From contig NMRB01001231.1 in NCBI GenBank assembly GCA_002633025.1, forward strand, positions 131,483 to 195,482: 64,000 bases of DNA, read 5' to 3'. The stretch comes from Notospermus geniculatus (Eukaryota > Nemertea > Pilidiophora > Heteronemertea > Lineidae). Positions 11,164-23,191 of this stretch are shown here, in pieces. Each line of letters begins with the position of its first letter. Position 1 is the stretch's first letter. Both the position numbers and the translations under genes were made by a program. A model generated the notes under the pieces. That model was given only the letters and a program-made list of their open reading frames with translations, made no database searches and had not been told where the DNA came from.

Positions 11164-12614
11164 GGGTTGGATGTGCTTTGGAATTGGTTGCTTTTTCAGC
11201 TACTCCGAGAGATGAGATATGGTTTTTCCACTTGGTTGATTGCTTGTTGACCTGGTTTGATGTAGGCCTAACTTTCTGCTGTGAATGTTTGTTTAGAACG
11301 TAGAATATTGCTTCAAGTTTCATTTTCTCAGCAGTTATCTGCGAACTCCCATTTCTCCTTTCTTTCGTCATGACCCCGTTTCTCATGTTGATGATGTACA
11401 CTCAAAGCACAGTTATCATGCTGTAGGCCTATGCATCTATATAGGCCTACCATTCATGTATTAGGCCTACCTACCCACAGTAACCTAAGCCTTACCTCAC
11501 TCTCTGGATACTTGCCCCAGGAGACAATTAACATAGTTTGGTATAAAAAGATGAACTGACTCGGCTACCTAAAGAACCAATAGTCGAAAAACTTCTAGGC
11601 CTACTCATGAATAACATCGCTTTGACTCTTTTCTCTCCAGACAGAAATTTCCAATAAGGTTAGTGTCGGTTAGTGATAAATCCCGGAATAAATTAAATGA
11701 AATGAAATCATCGAAATGGGACTTGCAAAGAATTTGGAAATTAACAAAATTAAATGTCATTATGTTGCAGGTGTATGCTTACACATTGAGAGTGACGTCC
11801 TCTTCTGGAGGCAGGTAGCTAGGCCCACCTGTAGGCCTACCAATCTTCAAGTCCAATTGCCACGCCATCTGCTATTAAAATTGATGAAGTAACTATAGGC
11901 CTATAGCTGTATGCAGTCTCTACTCGTTCCCCGGGATTCAATTTGATTAGACCCTAATGAATCGTTATGGTTTATTTTGATGCATCAGGCATATTGTCAG
12001 GGAGCTCTATATATTCAGCGCTCTATATATGGTACTTCTAAATAATTGAGCAAATGGTGCCATCCCACATCATGTACAAAATTCACTTCGGTGCTCATCA
12101 AGTTACCGCCAGTATTACCACCCTTATCATTTGTTTGGAAAAATAGTTTAAGGGAAATTTTACACTTAAGATGTTTTATGCGCATGGCCACTGGTACCCA
12201 GTGAATCAGTTCAAAGCACCACATCCAACCTTCCATTTGAACAATTACCAGTTGAACTTTTAACTAAATCGACCAGTGAACACGCCATCAGGAAAAGGAA
12301 ACACAACCAGAAGAAGGAAGTCAAAACCATTCTACATTATTTGGGCCTTTGATTGGTTGCCTCTCCAGGAGAAGTACAAAGATTTCAAAAACTTGTTCAG
12401 AACATTCAACACAACTTGTCAATAGTGCAGAACAATGGCTGATTTTGAAGGGCAATTCGCTAAAAACTTTTCCATCTGTAGCTTCCTGTGCAGTTTTGAA
12501 ACCAGGAAACATGTAGCATTCGTGCAGCGTTTGTATGAGTGATTTTCTGCGAAGGTTCATGATTAAAGGACCCCGTTGAACTTGGCTCAATCATTTTGTT
12601 CTTTTTTTGACATT
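11164..12614. other. Unassigned stretch with many TAGGCCTA words
   Basis: Several TAGGCCTAC/GTAGGCCTA octamers cluster between 11420 and 11900. A minus-strand 89-codon ORF at 12321-12590 has protein-like composition, but I recognise no family and claim no gene. Confidence 0.4.
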
Positions 12615-12906
12615 TTGTATTTGTATTTGATTTTTTCCGTCAGGGCCAACGCCATAGCATTATTGGCCCTGGTAAGTACAGAGGAGGCCATCTCAAGCTA
12701 TACTCATGTTCCTCATTTGGATGGGGTCTTTTACTTGTCCTTGCAAAGAAACAAATTCAAAGGTACAAGGCACCACAGCTTACTGTCCCATGCGACGGAC
12801 GTGAAGAGCTGGGAATAAAATCCCATATGGCCTGGGCTGGATTTGAACCCAGGGCCTGCCACTTTGCTGAGCGGACGTGATAACCACTAGGCTATCAGAG
12901 CTCCTC
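12615..12906 (-). mobile_element. Type A SINE
   Basis: Complete in reverse orientation. From the right end it has GATAGCCTAGTGGTTATCAC (A box) and GGGTTCAAATCC (degenerate B box), then the conserved body and a TTGTATTTGATTTTTTCC-side tail. Confidence 0.85.
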
Positions 12907-13857
12907 ATCATTTTGTTCTGGTTTAAGGAGGTCGAATCACTTGAAGACTGAGGGTCTTTTGGGACACTTTTTTATGCGCCTTTGTCGATAGGTTCGTGAA
13001 AATTGTCTGATAGACCAAAGCAATGTCGCAGTCCACATCTGTCAATTTCAACCATGACTATCAACATTCACCAGGAAATGCTTCAGGATACTGTCCATTA
13101 CACAATTTCATTGTATCGTATCCGTTATTTTTGTCGGACGCCATCTTACCTCGATACAACAAATGATCAAAGCGACAGGAATTGCGTGTTTGGAGTTGCC
13201 TGGCAACTAAGTAGAAGCCATCCAGGTGCAATCTCGACAGTCCTCTTACCGCTGCTCACGACGCAAAGTTTGTTCCCGGTCTTTTTTTTCTTGGAGAAAA
13301 ACATGAACGGATCATTTAAGTACATTGCACATTTAGTGTGGGTTTACTTCAGAGCTCTATTCACACGAGCGTTGGATCAAAATTTTAAAAAAGTCTTCAG
13401 ATATGTGTTACTTTTTGCATATTCTCTGCATACTTTACAAACCTGAAATTTCTTCCCAGCCTAATGTTTCTTTTTGCGGAGTAAGTTGTTGTTCATTCGA
13501 ATGCATTCTACGTTTCTATGAGTTATCTCAAAAATTCTCTTACTTTATCATGCAAGTCTGCCGTCAGAACTTTTTATTTTTGCCATGTACCGCCTTTTTG
13601 TGATGCTAAACAGAAAGGTGTCTGTGGAATTGCCAACGTGAATCAAAGAAGAGAGAGAGCAGACGGCAAAAGTAGAAGTTGAAGAAAGGAACATGGCAGG
13701 AACGGCTCGAACAGAAGTGACAGTCATTTGTTGCAGCTGACTCACTTGTGAAAGATTCTGAAGTCATCGAGTCTGTCGCTGTGACAGTGTGTTAACCCTT
13801 TAGGCGCTATAACGGCCGTGGCAGGCGCTTTGAAAATCCTACGATGGACACCGACAT
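12907..13857. other. No recognised feature
   Basis: A 147-codon plus-strand ORF (13003-13446) is present but has no recognisable motif. No repeat partner is seen in the window. Confidence 0.4.
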
Positions 13858-14098
13858 TAAGTTAAAGTTTGGGTTTATAGTCTGATACCAACGGTAGAGG
13901 TGTCATCCCGACTTTACACTTTAACTCCAGTCTATCCTGAAACCTTTCAGTAGAACTCAGATGAGCTGCTCATTCAGCGCTACAACCTGAGCATTTCCGA
14001 CCGGTACCCATTCACTTGGGTGGAGAGAGGCCAGTGAGGCAAAGAGATTTGCCCAAAGTCTCACGCCCAGTGGGATTCGAACCTGGGACCCTCTGAAC
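13858..14098 (-). mobile_element. Type C tRNA-like SINE, 5' truncated
   Basis: It matches 53082-53378 in reverse, including the B-box-like GGTTCGAATCCCACTGGGCG, the GACTTTGGGCAA segment, CTGAGTTCTACTGAAAGGTT and the AAACCCAAACTTTAA tail. The A-box end is missing at about 14098. Confidence 0.8.
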
Positions 14099-14675
14099 GT
14101 TAGTTGATTACCAGTACCAGAAGTGTTTTGAAATCTCCCATAATCTCTGGTGTGTGGGCATTACGTTGGATGGCGGAGATGGGAACTTCCTTCAGAATTG
14201 GACATCTTCATTACTGATGATGGTTAGAAACAACAATATGAGAACATTTTAATCGTGAAGCCATCAAGTAGCCTACCTTGTACTCTAACTACACCCACCT
14301 GTTTGCTGTAAGCAATGAAGGGAAATACCCTGAAATCTTAGTAAGTAGATGATAAGACATCGCAGACGAGTAGTTTTCCATTAGAGCACTCAAGCTCTCG
14401 GGAAGAACGGAAGCAGACGTAAAATGATCATCAGATGATTGGAGTCTTTGGTCGGCGGATTGTGGTTGACCTTGAAAAGGGAAGAGAATTTGAGATGTCT
14501 CGGATGTAAGACCGAGAGATTGTGCTCTCAGCAGGGTTGGAAAAGGAGCATGTTTGAGGCTCATGTTTCTGTGGATTTGTTGTGTGAAGGATACCTCCCA
14601 TTAAGGCCTTCAACATGTGTGACATCAATGAAGGCAAAGATGATGCAAGCCTAATACATGAGGTCCCTCTCCTAT
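14099..14675. other. No recognised feature
   Basis: Nothing supported between the truncated SINE and the minisatellite. Confidence 0.4.
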
Positions 14676-14856
14676 TAAGCTTCTATCTGACAGGAGTTCT
14701 TTTTTCTCCATCAAGCTTCGACCTGACAAGAGGTCCCTTTCCCATCAAGCTTCTACCTAAGACAAGAGGTCCCTTTCCCATCAAGCTTCTACCTTCGACA
14801 AGAGGTCACTTTCCCATCAAGCTCCTACCTAAGACAAGAGGTACCTTTCCAATCAA

Positions 14857-15180
14857 NNNNNNNNNNNNNNNNNNNNNNNNNNNNNNNNNNNNNNNNNNNN
14901 NNNNNNNNNNNNNNNNNNNNNNNNNNNNNNNNNNNNNNNNNNNNNNNNNNNNNNNNNNNNNNNNNNNNNNNNNNNNNNNNNNNNNNNNNNNNNNNNNNNN
15001 NNNNNNNNNNNNNNNNNNNNNNNNNNNNNNNNNNNNNNNNNNNNNNNNNNNNNNNNNNNNNNNNNNNNNNNNNNNNNNNNNNNNNNNNNNNNNNNNNNNN
15101 NNNNNNNNNNNNNNNNNNNNNNNNNNNNNNNNNNNNNNNNNNNNNNNNNNNNNNNNNNNNNNNNNNNNNNNNNNNNNNNN
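14857..15180. other. Assembly gap (324 N) inside minisatellite
   Basis: A run of N with 36-bp units on both sides. The array was probably unresolvable by the assembler. Confidence 0.98.
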
Positions 15181-15405
15181 TCAAGCTTCTACCCGAGACA
15201 AGAGGTCCCTTTCCCATCAAACTTCGACCTGCGACAAGAGGTCCCTTACCCATCAAGCTTCTACCTCAGACAAGAGGTCCCTTACCCATCCAGCTTCTAC
15301 CCTAGCACAAGAGGCCCCTCCCATCAACCTTCTACCTTAGACAAGAGGTCCCTTTCCCATCAAGCTTCTACCTGAGACAAGAGGTTCCTTACCCATCAAG
15401 CTACC

Positions 15406-15584
15406 TGCGCAGGCGCCGATCCAGGGACACACCTGGCACACGCCCCCCTTTCGGCCAACAAATCTGTAAAATCGACCGTGAAGTTCTTACATTTGGAGCA
15501 AATCATTGAAATTCACTGCAGATTTCAATGTTTCCAGCATAGTGCGCCCCCTCTTTCCCGAAATCGTGGATCCATCCCGGCTGC
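15406..15584 (+). mobile_element. Family E element inserted in the minisatellite
   Basis: It runs from CAGGCGCCGATCCAGGGA to GTGGATCCATCCCGG, with the family core GCCAACAAATCTGTAAAATC. Minisatellite units lie on both sides, and a CTGC-like duplication at the junctions agrees with the 4-bp duplication seen at 61172-61348. Confidence 0.75.
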
Positions 15585-15829
15585 AACAAGAGGTCCCTTT
15601 TTTCCCATCAAGCTTCTACCTAAGACAAGAGGTCCCTTTTCCATGCGCAAGCTTCTACCTATAGCTTCTGCATCACCTTCTTGAAAAGTGTGTTTCCCTT
15701 CCTGTTGAGCTTTGATCCATGCAGTCTTTAGCAAATCTCCTCATCTTATCAGTGTGACCAGGTTTTTTTGGTACAGTTGATGAAGCACACAAGGACAAGT
15801 ATGACTGAAGCAGGGCTCCCGCGGATCCT

Positions 15830-16180
15830 TAAAAAGCATTAAAAGTCAGGAATTTTTGTTTTTCAGAATTAAGGCCTTAAAAAGCCTTAAATATAGAATT
15901 TTTTCACTCAGTGGCCTTAAAAAGGCCTTAAATTTGATGTAGCCTCAGTTTTGAATTTTCATTAAACCGTTTCCCCTTCCTAATGACATTTTTATTTATC
16001 AGTTGAAAACCGCCCGGTCGTCAAAGTCGGGATCCCACCCTCCGCGCTTACCTTTATGTGTTCTTTACAACATTCTCCTGCGTTAATATTTACTGCAAGT
16101 TGCACGACCTACATGAAAACTCCTGACAACTTGGCCTTAAATTTTTCCTGGACTGGTCTTAAAAAGGCCTTAATTTTGCT
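15830..16180. repeat. Dispersed CCTTAAAAAGGCCTTAA motifs
   Basis: The palindromic CCTTAAAAAGGCCTTAAA word and near copies appear about five times (around 15823, 15880, 15912, 16130 and 16160), separated by unrelated sequence. Possibly the subterminal region of a DNA transposon; no ends were identified. Confidence 0.5.
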
Positions 16181-16599
16181 CACCAATAAGCTGCAGGAAC
16201 CATGTGAAGGCTTGTGCTTTTTCATCAGAGAAGTCCAGAAAATGTTGTTTTTAAAAAAGGTGCGTTGAGGTCTCAGTTCTTGTTCAACCTGCTCCAAGGA
16301 TTTATTCTCTTGTGATCTGTCCTTGTCATTTCCGTTGCGATACCAACTCATCTCTCCTTGCTAAATGGAAAATAACCGTTATTTATGTTAGAAACAGTTG
16401 CATGTCCAGCCCCAGGTAACTATTATAGATTGTCTTTGATAGTGTGGTGATTGATCTCGTCCAGTTTGACCCTTGGCTTAGTATGAAAATGATTGGTCAT
16501 CATCACGCAGGGGTTCTTTGCAGCTTCAGTGAGGAACCCAGGTCGGTGCTGTGAGCGGTGCCATCGAAGCGACGTGTATCTTGAAACAGGAGCTGCTTA

Positions 16600-16855
16600 A
16601 GGTACTGTCAAACTGAAGTAGTTCTGAAAGTGTCCTGTTCCATCCTAAAAACATCGTAAAACGGGCTAGAATATGTAACGTTGGCCAAATGATGTCTCGA
16701 AGTTATGGAGCACTCTTCCCGTCCGAGCCCGTCCAAGAAGTTCGTAAAAAGACTGTAAAAAGTTGCCCTACATCCACTCCGTTCGCACACAGTTTGAGCC
16801 CGTTTGGCAACATTTTCAAGAACGTACTGAGAACTAACTCAGTGTGATGGGGGCA
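16600..16855. mobile_element. Family B MITE, copy 1
   Basis: TTA flanks the element at 16597-16599 and 16856-16858. The ends are AGGTACTGTCAAACTGAAGT and a complement of TGCCCCCATCACACTGAGTT. The interior contains CCCGTCCAAGAAGTTCGTAA and CACAGTTTGAGCCCGTTTGG. A 3-bp TWA target and GC-type ends are usual for PIF/Harbinger-derived MITEs. Confidence 0.85.
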
Positions 16856-17611
16856 TTATAGAGAAACCAGTTTGAGCTGCGACAGGAGATAAATTTCAAG
16901 TTGGATTAAGAAAATCTCAAATCTCCACTGAATAATCCCCAAATGGGTCCTTATCACAGACTGCTGCACCTCCTCGTCGAAGAAGTAGTGACGATACGAC
17001 AAAGACGCACCTGTTCCGGGGAGAAAACACTGGTTAAAGAGGAGCAAATGGTGGCTATTAGGGAGGCATTATGGTCCTATGAACATAGACGATAACTCCG
17101 ACCATGTGAAGCATGATAATGGAGGATAACGACCATCGTGGTTATCTGCGGCGGAAGGCAGCACCGGCAGAGATAAATGTGATGGCCATTAGGAACAATT
17201 TTGTAGATGGGGTGATCTCGCATCTTTTGTGGTGGTGGATCTGGGAGTGGGTACATCAAACGATGGGTCTGGTACCCTCCGGTTCGTGTTTGGAGGCTTG
17301 TGGCGGAGTTTGGCCCTGCCGATCTTATCTTCCAAGAGATTTATGAAATGATTCTTTTCATCCATAACTTAAGCCTNAAGTCCAGACTTCCTAAGCCCAG
17401 ATGACATGGGTGGGCCTAGATCAAGTCCGGACTTGACCTTGGCTTCTACTTTGGTGTACATGTAAGTGCAATTACCTTAGTTCTAGACCTAGCGACAGAT
17501 GGCGTTGCAGTAATTACATGTACATGTGTTATATTACATTTAGTGACCCGCGGATGTAACCTCCGAATTCACCTGCGATCGCTGGTGAATCCACTAATTG
17601 GATTTGTAGTG
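16856..17611. other. Unassigned stretch with a single N
   Basis: It contains one N at 17377 (a contig join) and, around 17378-17460, AAGTCCAGACTT / AAGTCCGGACTT words that recur near 17855-17880. These may be the ends of an older element that hosts the next feature. Confidence 0.4.
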
Positions 17612-17614
17612 TAA

Positions 17615-17814
17615 GGGTGGCTTTCCATTGGAGCATTCGAGATAGACTTTTTTCCACGTGTGGGCCTGTCACTTGCGAGAAAAAAGGTCGATCCTCTCAC
17701 GCGTGTCTTGCGATTGCCGAAACGTGTTCATGGAAACACATTAATGAAAATGAATTGGATCAACTTTTTGGCACAGAATTCTGTGCACAGAAACGCTCCA
17801 ATGGAAAGCCAGCC
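17615..17814. mobile_element. MITE with TAA target duplication
   Basis: TAA at 17612-17614 and 17815-17817 flanks GGGTGGCTTTCCATTGGAGC and its complement ending GGAAAGCCAGCC. Non-coding, Harbinger-like target size. Confidence 0.8.
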
Positions 17815-17879
17815 TAAAGTGCTCTGTTGGAGAAACCTGGACTTCTTCTGAGTCCGGACTTAAAGAAACCCGGACTTCT

Positions 17880-18507
17880 GGTTCAGTTGTAACTATGGCT
17901 ATTCTCTATAACATCGTAGTGATCAATGTTTTCTTCTTGCGGCCCTCTTCCTCTTCGCTCGCATACAGCCACGACTTGAACACAATCTCTCATATCTAGA
18001 CATTAGTTTCTCCATTACAGAAAAGGTGATGAAACTATTTTATCATAATACGGTGTCCATATCTGAGATTGCAGCTGAGTCTTCGCCATCTCCATATTTC
18101 GTGTTTATCACAAGCTTTCATCCAAATATCAATAATTCAGCATGATCTCTGATGGAGCCAAGATGGGGGCATAATGTCCTCTCGGTATTCGCCGATCAGC
18201 CTCTTTGTGCATTGCGTCCGAGAAGGGAAGATTAATTCTTGTATCATAAAGGTACTTTTATGCGTTGTGTCCGGCGATGAAGATTGATGACTAGAGTGGA
18301 TGGTCTATAAATAGAGATACGGCTCGCTCTATTTGGTCACTTTTGTCCGAAATGTTGAAGTGGAAATTAGCTGACGACGAACTTGTTGCGAATCGTTTGG
18401 TTCGAACTTCAAAGCTTTGGCTGATGTACCTGATTTTATTCTGTGCTGCCTGCATTGGTCATCATACTGACAGATGAGCAAGACTTCACCACCTTTGTGT
18501 GGCGTTA
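17880..18507. other. No recognised feature
   Basis: No repeat partner or exon is seen. Confidence 0.4.
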
Positions 18508-19104
18508 TAAAGAGTCATAAGAACTTGGAGCAATTTCCAAACACTCATGACATCCAGTTGCCTTGTTCTTAAAGCCAGGCGTACATCACACTTGCGACTG
18601 GAAGCAACTGATCCAATCAGTCGCTGGTGATGTACGTGCTGCGCACATCACAAATTCAGCAACTCAATAAAACTAGGAGGATCCAATCAGTCATCATGTC
18701 CTGATTGCGTACATCACACTTGCGACTGACAGCAACTCAGGTAACATCCGGGGCGTTGAGACTCGACGAGACTTGGTTTTGTTAAGAAAACTGGCACTGG
18801 TCAGTCGCAAGCCCACGTACATCACAGCGACCGAATGAAACTGTACAATTACAACTAGTCGCTAGAAAGTTGAACATGTGCAACTCGCGGCGACTGGCAA
18901 AATATCAGTTCCAGTGAGTCGCAAGGGTGCGTACATCGACCGTTTCTGGCGACTGATCAGTCGCCTCCAGTTCCAGCTACATCCTCCCAGTTGCCAGTAG
19001 CTCAGTGGCGACTTGTTGTCTCCAGTCGGAAGTGCGATGTAAAGAGTCATAAGAACTTGGAGCAATTTCTGAACACTCGTGACGTCCGGTTCTCTTGTTC
19101 TTTA
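18508..19104. repeat. Direct duplication flanking family A copy 1
   Basis: AAAGAGTCATAAGAACTTGG followed by AGCAATTTC occurs at the left (18508-18571) and right (19041-19104) of the element with a few substitutions. This is far longer than any transposase target duplication. Confidence 0.8.
18572..19040. mobile_element. Family A palindromic element, copy 1
   Basis: It begins AAGCCAGGCGTACATCACAC and is built from GCGACTG, CAGTCGC, GCAACT and TACATC modules in both orientations, so much of it can fold into nested hairpins (GCGACTGGAAGC against CAGTCGC near 18590-18625). The right terminal CCTGGCTT is missing. A 64-bp duplicated flank (18508-18571 and 19041-19104) abuts both edges. Confidence 0.8.
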
Positions 19105-19288
19105 GTGTTACATCAATCGCCTCTTAGCATTGCCGACCAGTCGTTCAACGCTGTACGTTCTAACTGAGGTGTAGTTTAGTGAGAGTACATCACTGATGGC
19201 AAGACCCTGGGGCCCTTGTCGTGGATTTGTATCAACAAGAATTGCACCCTGGAGATTGCTGTCCAACTCTGATGAGATAAGAACCTGT

Positions 19289-19925
19289 GAATGGTGAAGA
19301 CACTGAGCTGTACATCTTCTTAAGTACTTGCCGATGGGATGTAGCGGAGGGATATGTCATCCAGACCAGGATAGGATCTCTTCACCCTTGTCGAGCACTT
19401 AAACGTTGGACGCAGGAGACTTTTTGGCCAAGATACACTACTTTTGGCCAAGATACACTACTTTGACCTCTCTCTGTGAAAGGCATCAGCTTCCCTTGAA
19501 TACCCTTCCCCTGAATGGTGAAGACACTGAGCTGTACGTCTTCTTAAGTACTTGCCGATGGGATGTGTCATCCAGACCAGGATACGATCTGTTCACCCTT
19601 GTCATGCACTTCAGCGTTGGACGCAGGAGACTTTTTGGCCAAGATACACTACTTTTGGCCAAGATACACTACTTTGACTCTCTTTATGAAAAGCATCAGC
19701 TTCCCTTGAATACCCTTCCCTTGAATGGTGAAGACAGTGAGCTGTACATCTCCTTAAGTACTTGCCGATGGGATGTAACGGAGGGATATGTCATGCAGAC
19801 CAAGATAGGATCTGTTCACCCTTGTCATGCACTTCAGTGTTGGACTCCGGAGAGTTTTTGGCCAAGATACACTACTTTGACCTCTCTCTATGAAAAGCAT
19901 CACCTTCCCTTGAATATCATGAACC
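19289..19925. repeat. 220-bp tandem array, about three units
   Basis: GAATGGTGAAGACACTGAGC recurs at 19289, 19513 and 19733. Each unit carries TTAAGTACTTGCCGATGGGA and one or two copies of TTGGCCAAGATACACTAC. An ORF (19406-19930) crosses the units, but the frame shifts within the repeats, so a protein is not supported. Confidence 0.85.
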
Positions 19926-20197
19926 GTTAAACAACAGAGTTATTTCTTTTAGGTGCCAGGGTTGGCGCTACCGCTCGCATTTTCGCCAATGGCGAACGGC
20001 AAATGCCGTTGACGAAAGTAAAATATCAGGTGACTAAAATTTTGGCGAGGGCTTCAAATAACCCCATTTGGCGAAAAAGAGCCCTGGAAGTGTGAAACAC
20101 CTTTCTGGCGATAATGTTTTCCCCAGCTGCCCAGGTATTTTAGGTTGATTGCCCTATTCAGCTTGTGAAAACCAGTCTGAGTCACAAGCGCCGAAGT

Positions 20198-22259
20198 GAC
20201 CGGACTTCAACATTTAATCTGACAGAGCTTGTTACATTTCCAAGTCCATTTCTCTCAAACCCCTGACTGAATTCCTGTATAATCAATTTGGCTGTAATGC
20301 AGAAAGAATGCACTTTCCAGTCATATCAAATTTGTTTGCTAGATTTCATCCAGTAAGGAGATATTTACTTAAATTACTTATCTCACTTCATAGCCGCATT
20401 GGTCATCGACGATCTTTTGGCGGGAAAACTGGGCCAGTGCCACTAATGTATGCAGAGCCACATGGTCTGTGCATGAGTCATCAAGTTAGCACTAGATGGC
20501 GACACTACTACTTTGTATAGGGTGTATCAACAACAACAACACTACATATTTGGAAGATTTTTAGCTCACTCGTGAGCTTATATCGTCCTGCGGTGTCCGT
20601 CGTCCGTCGTCGTCGTCGTCCGTCGTCGTTGTCCGTTAGCAGGGCACGTTTCGTAACCGCTGGAGCTATTGATCTGAAACTTGGTACATATATACCCCTA
20701 GGTCACATGACCTATGACACCAAGTTTCGGTCCGATTCGATTCTTGGCTTGGCCTCCAGGTGGCCAAAACCAAAAACACAAAAAGTGCAATAACTCCTGA
20801 ACTAATGACTGGATCGCCTCCAAATTTTTATCATAGGTGTATCTAATTAGGATACATAACATATATAACGGGTTTTTGATTTGACCTACTTTTCAAGGTC
20901 ACAGAGGTCAAAGTTCGACAAAAGTGACGAACCTGCCACAGGTCTTTGTTATTTCACCGAGCGTCTTCATATCTTGCATAAATATGTATTAGAGGGGTAC
21001 CTGTAAAACTACCGAGTTTCGGTTCGATCGGACATCCAATATGGCCGCCAGGTGGCGTAACCTGAAAATTGACCAAGTGCTATAACTCAGGAACGGCTTG
21101 ACCCAGAGTGCTCAAACTTGATATTTACCTCTCTCTAGGTGACCTTTACAAGCACGTCAAATTCCGGCCTAATTAAACTTCCAACCTCACCGGGTGACAC
21201 CGCCGATATTTCCACTCAGTTACTCCGATAGCTCTTATTCATGAACGATTTCACCATTCCTCGCCATCTCACGTCACTAAAGGACGAGTTGTAAACGGCT
21301 ACTGGCAATATTTCCTGCTGAACTGCCATCGGAGCTTAACACATCGCTTACGCTGTTCATGGTGTGCAGTGTTGTCACTAGGGGTGCAAGTAGGGGGCCT
21401 GGTCATAAAAGTAGGCGGCCAAGGGATGTTGGCAAGCTCGCATTACATCCACGTTGCCCATGAATGGTTGACCCAGCAACGCTTATTCATTCACTGTTAG
21501 GGCACTCGCAATGATTTTGTACCCTCCAGATTCCCGTAAGGGCAATACTATTGTATGTATAATGCAGCCAGGACGGTGTTGTTGCAGAGGATCATGTTTG
21601 AAAAATGCAGGAGAGCTGTTTTATTAACACTCCAAAGAAGTGCCCCTGCTTTTTGAGTGAAGTCGAGTCATAAAGAACTCAACTGCTTGTCAGTCTTTGT
21701 TTAGGCCTATCTCTCTTTCATGTGTCTTTTGCCATATACATGTAGTGATTCAATCATTGATCAATCAACCTCCTTTGGATGCAGGTGACCCTGTCTTTGT
21801 CACTGATACATATCACATGATTGTTATTAATTCACCCTGTATTCCACTTGATTATTGCTGACACCCTCTATAGTTATTGACCAACACTGCAGAAAAAAAA
21901 TTTCCAAAAATGTAGTGTAGTTATTGATACACCCTGTACAAAGTAATAGTGTCGCCATCTAGTGCTAACTTGATGACTCATGGCACAGACCATGTGCTCT
22001 CTGCATACATTAGTGACACTGGCCCAGTTTTCCCGCCAAAAGATCGTCGATGACCAATGCGGCTATTGAAGTGAGATAAGTTATTTAAGTAAATATCTCG
22101 TTACTGGAAGAAATCTAGCCAACAAATTTGATATGACTGGAAAGTGCATTATTTCTGCATTACAGCCAAATAGGTTATACAGGAATTCAGTCAGGGGTTT
22201 GAGAGAAATGGACTTGGAAATATAACAAGCTCTGTCTCATTAGATGTTGAAGTCCGGTC
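20198..22259. mobile_element. Long inverted-repeat element with 330-bp arms
   Basis: The left arm 20198-20530 and right arm 21923-22259 are inverted copies over their whole length (GACCGGACTTCAACATTTAA at the outer edge, GGTGTATCAA at the inner edge). The 1.4 kb between holds a CGTCCGTCG-type repeat and unassigned sequence. Arms of this size suggest the remains of a DNA transposon with long terminal inverted repeats, or an inverted duplication. Confidence 0.85.
20561..21190 (+). mobile_element. CGTCCGTCG-headed dispersed repeat, copy 1
   Basis: It opens TTAGCTCACTCGTGAGCTTA, followed by a run of CGTCCGTCGT units. The body then has CACGTTTCGTAACCGCTGGA, CTGAAACTTGGTACATATA and CAATATGGCCGCCAGGTGG. 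Other copies are at 25915-26260 (no head), 39822-40865 and 60629-60990. Non-coding; the mechanism is unknown to me. Confidence 0.75.
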
Positions 22260-22264
22260 AATGG

Positions 22265-22935
22265 GGAGCGCCAATTGGTCACGTGATGACTACTGATAGA
22301 GCAGACGAGACACCTAGCGTTGACCTAGGCCCATTGTTCGAGAGATGCGGTTCACCAAGCACGGCCAATCACACCTTGAATCGTCATGAATAATAGGTGG
22401 CATTGGTGTACTATCAGTTCAAAACCACGCGTATATTCTCGCGTGGTCTGCGTGATCGGTGTTCCCTATTCAGTAAAGGGCGGCAGATCGAGGCTAGCTG
22501 TGTTAGGGAGGTTGGAAATGAATTGTTTTCACTTGGAACATGACGGCACTGAGTTTGGACATCATTATGAAGGACTTTTATTTTACTTTATTTGAAAACT
22601 TTTGAACAACCTTGAAAAAGTAGCCGGCCAAATTGACTCAAGTAGGCGGTCAATTTGGCCGGCGGCCGGCTTCTAATGACATCGCTGGTGTGAATTCTAA
22701 ACACTCTTAGGGGTCATTTGGAGCTCTCAAGCGGAACACATAACTGACCAGCTAACGTTCAGAATGGCCCGAGGTGTGGTTATGGCTTCTTCTAACATTC
22801 GCTGATCATTTTTATGGCCATTCAACGTTGAAGTTCTAGAATGGCACTCACAATTAGTGAGGCTGCATAATGCGATATTTTGAGGAGGCGTTCGTCTACA
22901 TTGCTATGCTACTGACTGATTGCTGTCTTCATTCC
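22265..22935. other. No recognised element
   Basis: A short palindromic stretch, GCCGGCCAAATTGAC against GTCAATTTGGCCGGC, lies at 22622-22668. Nothing else is supported. Confidence 0.4.
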
Positions 22936-22939
22936 TGTG

Positions 22940-23112
22940 GAGCTCTGTAAAGGCGGTGACAGACTGGCGCATAAGTAACGTGTCGGGGAAAGCATTCAAC
23001 CAATCAGGGAGGCGGTAACACGACCGAAATACCTACCGAAGAATCTGATTGGCGGAATGCCTGCAGGATGCGCTGCGTACGCGCCAGTGTGTCACCGCCT
23101 TGCAGCGAGCTC
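22940..23112. mobile_element. MITE with AAGGCGGTGAC ends
   Basis: The ends GAGCTCTGTAAAGGCGGTGA and its imperfect complement ending CCGCCTTGCAGCGAGCTC frame 173 bp of non-coding sequence containing AACCAATCAGGGAGGCGG and its partner CTGATTGGCGGAATG. Confidence 0.75.
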
Positions 23113-23191
23113 CAGCAACCCTTTATTTTGCTTCATTCAGCTCTGATGATGCTTGGTTCACTAGGAAGTACATTTTAGTGAAGAAGGTATT

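Larger units (their letters stand above)
14676..15665. repeat. 36-bp minisatellite, interrupted
   Basis: Units read AAGCTTCTACCTAAGACAAG then AGGTCCCTTTCCCATC, 36 bp, with small variants at the CTAAGA position. Units occupy 14676-14856 and 15181-15405, and resume at 15585-15665 after a family E insertion. The true copy number is unknown because 14857-15180 is a gap. The unit length is a multiple of three, so frames stay open, but composition does not suggest a protein. Confidence 0.9.

Noticed and set aside
13003-13446. 147-codon plus-strand gene
   Set aside because: Low-complexity aromatic-rich translation with no motif; length is not exceptional for this base composition.
14676-15405. Repeat protein from the open 36-bp frame
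   Set aside because: The frame is open only because 36 is a multiple of three; a gap lies in the middle and composition is not protein-like.
15823-16180. hAT transposase-binding region
   Set aside because: The TTAAAAAGGCC words are suggestive, but no terminal repeats or target duplication can be placed.
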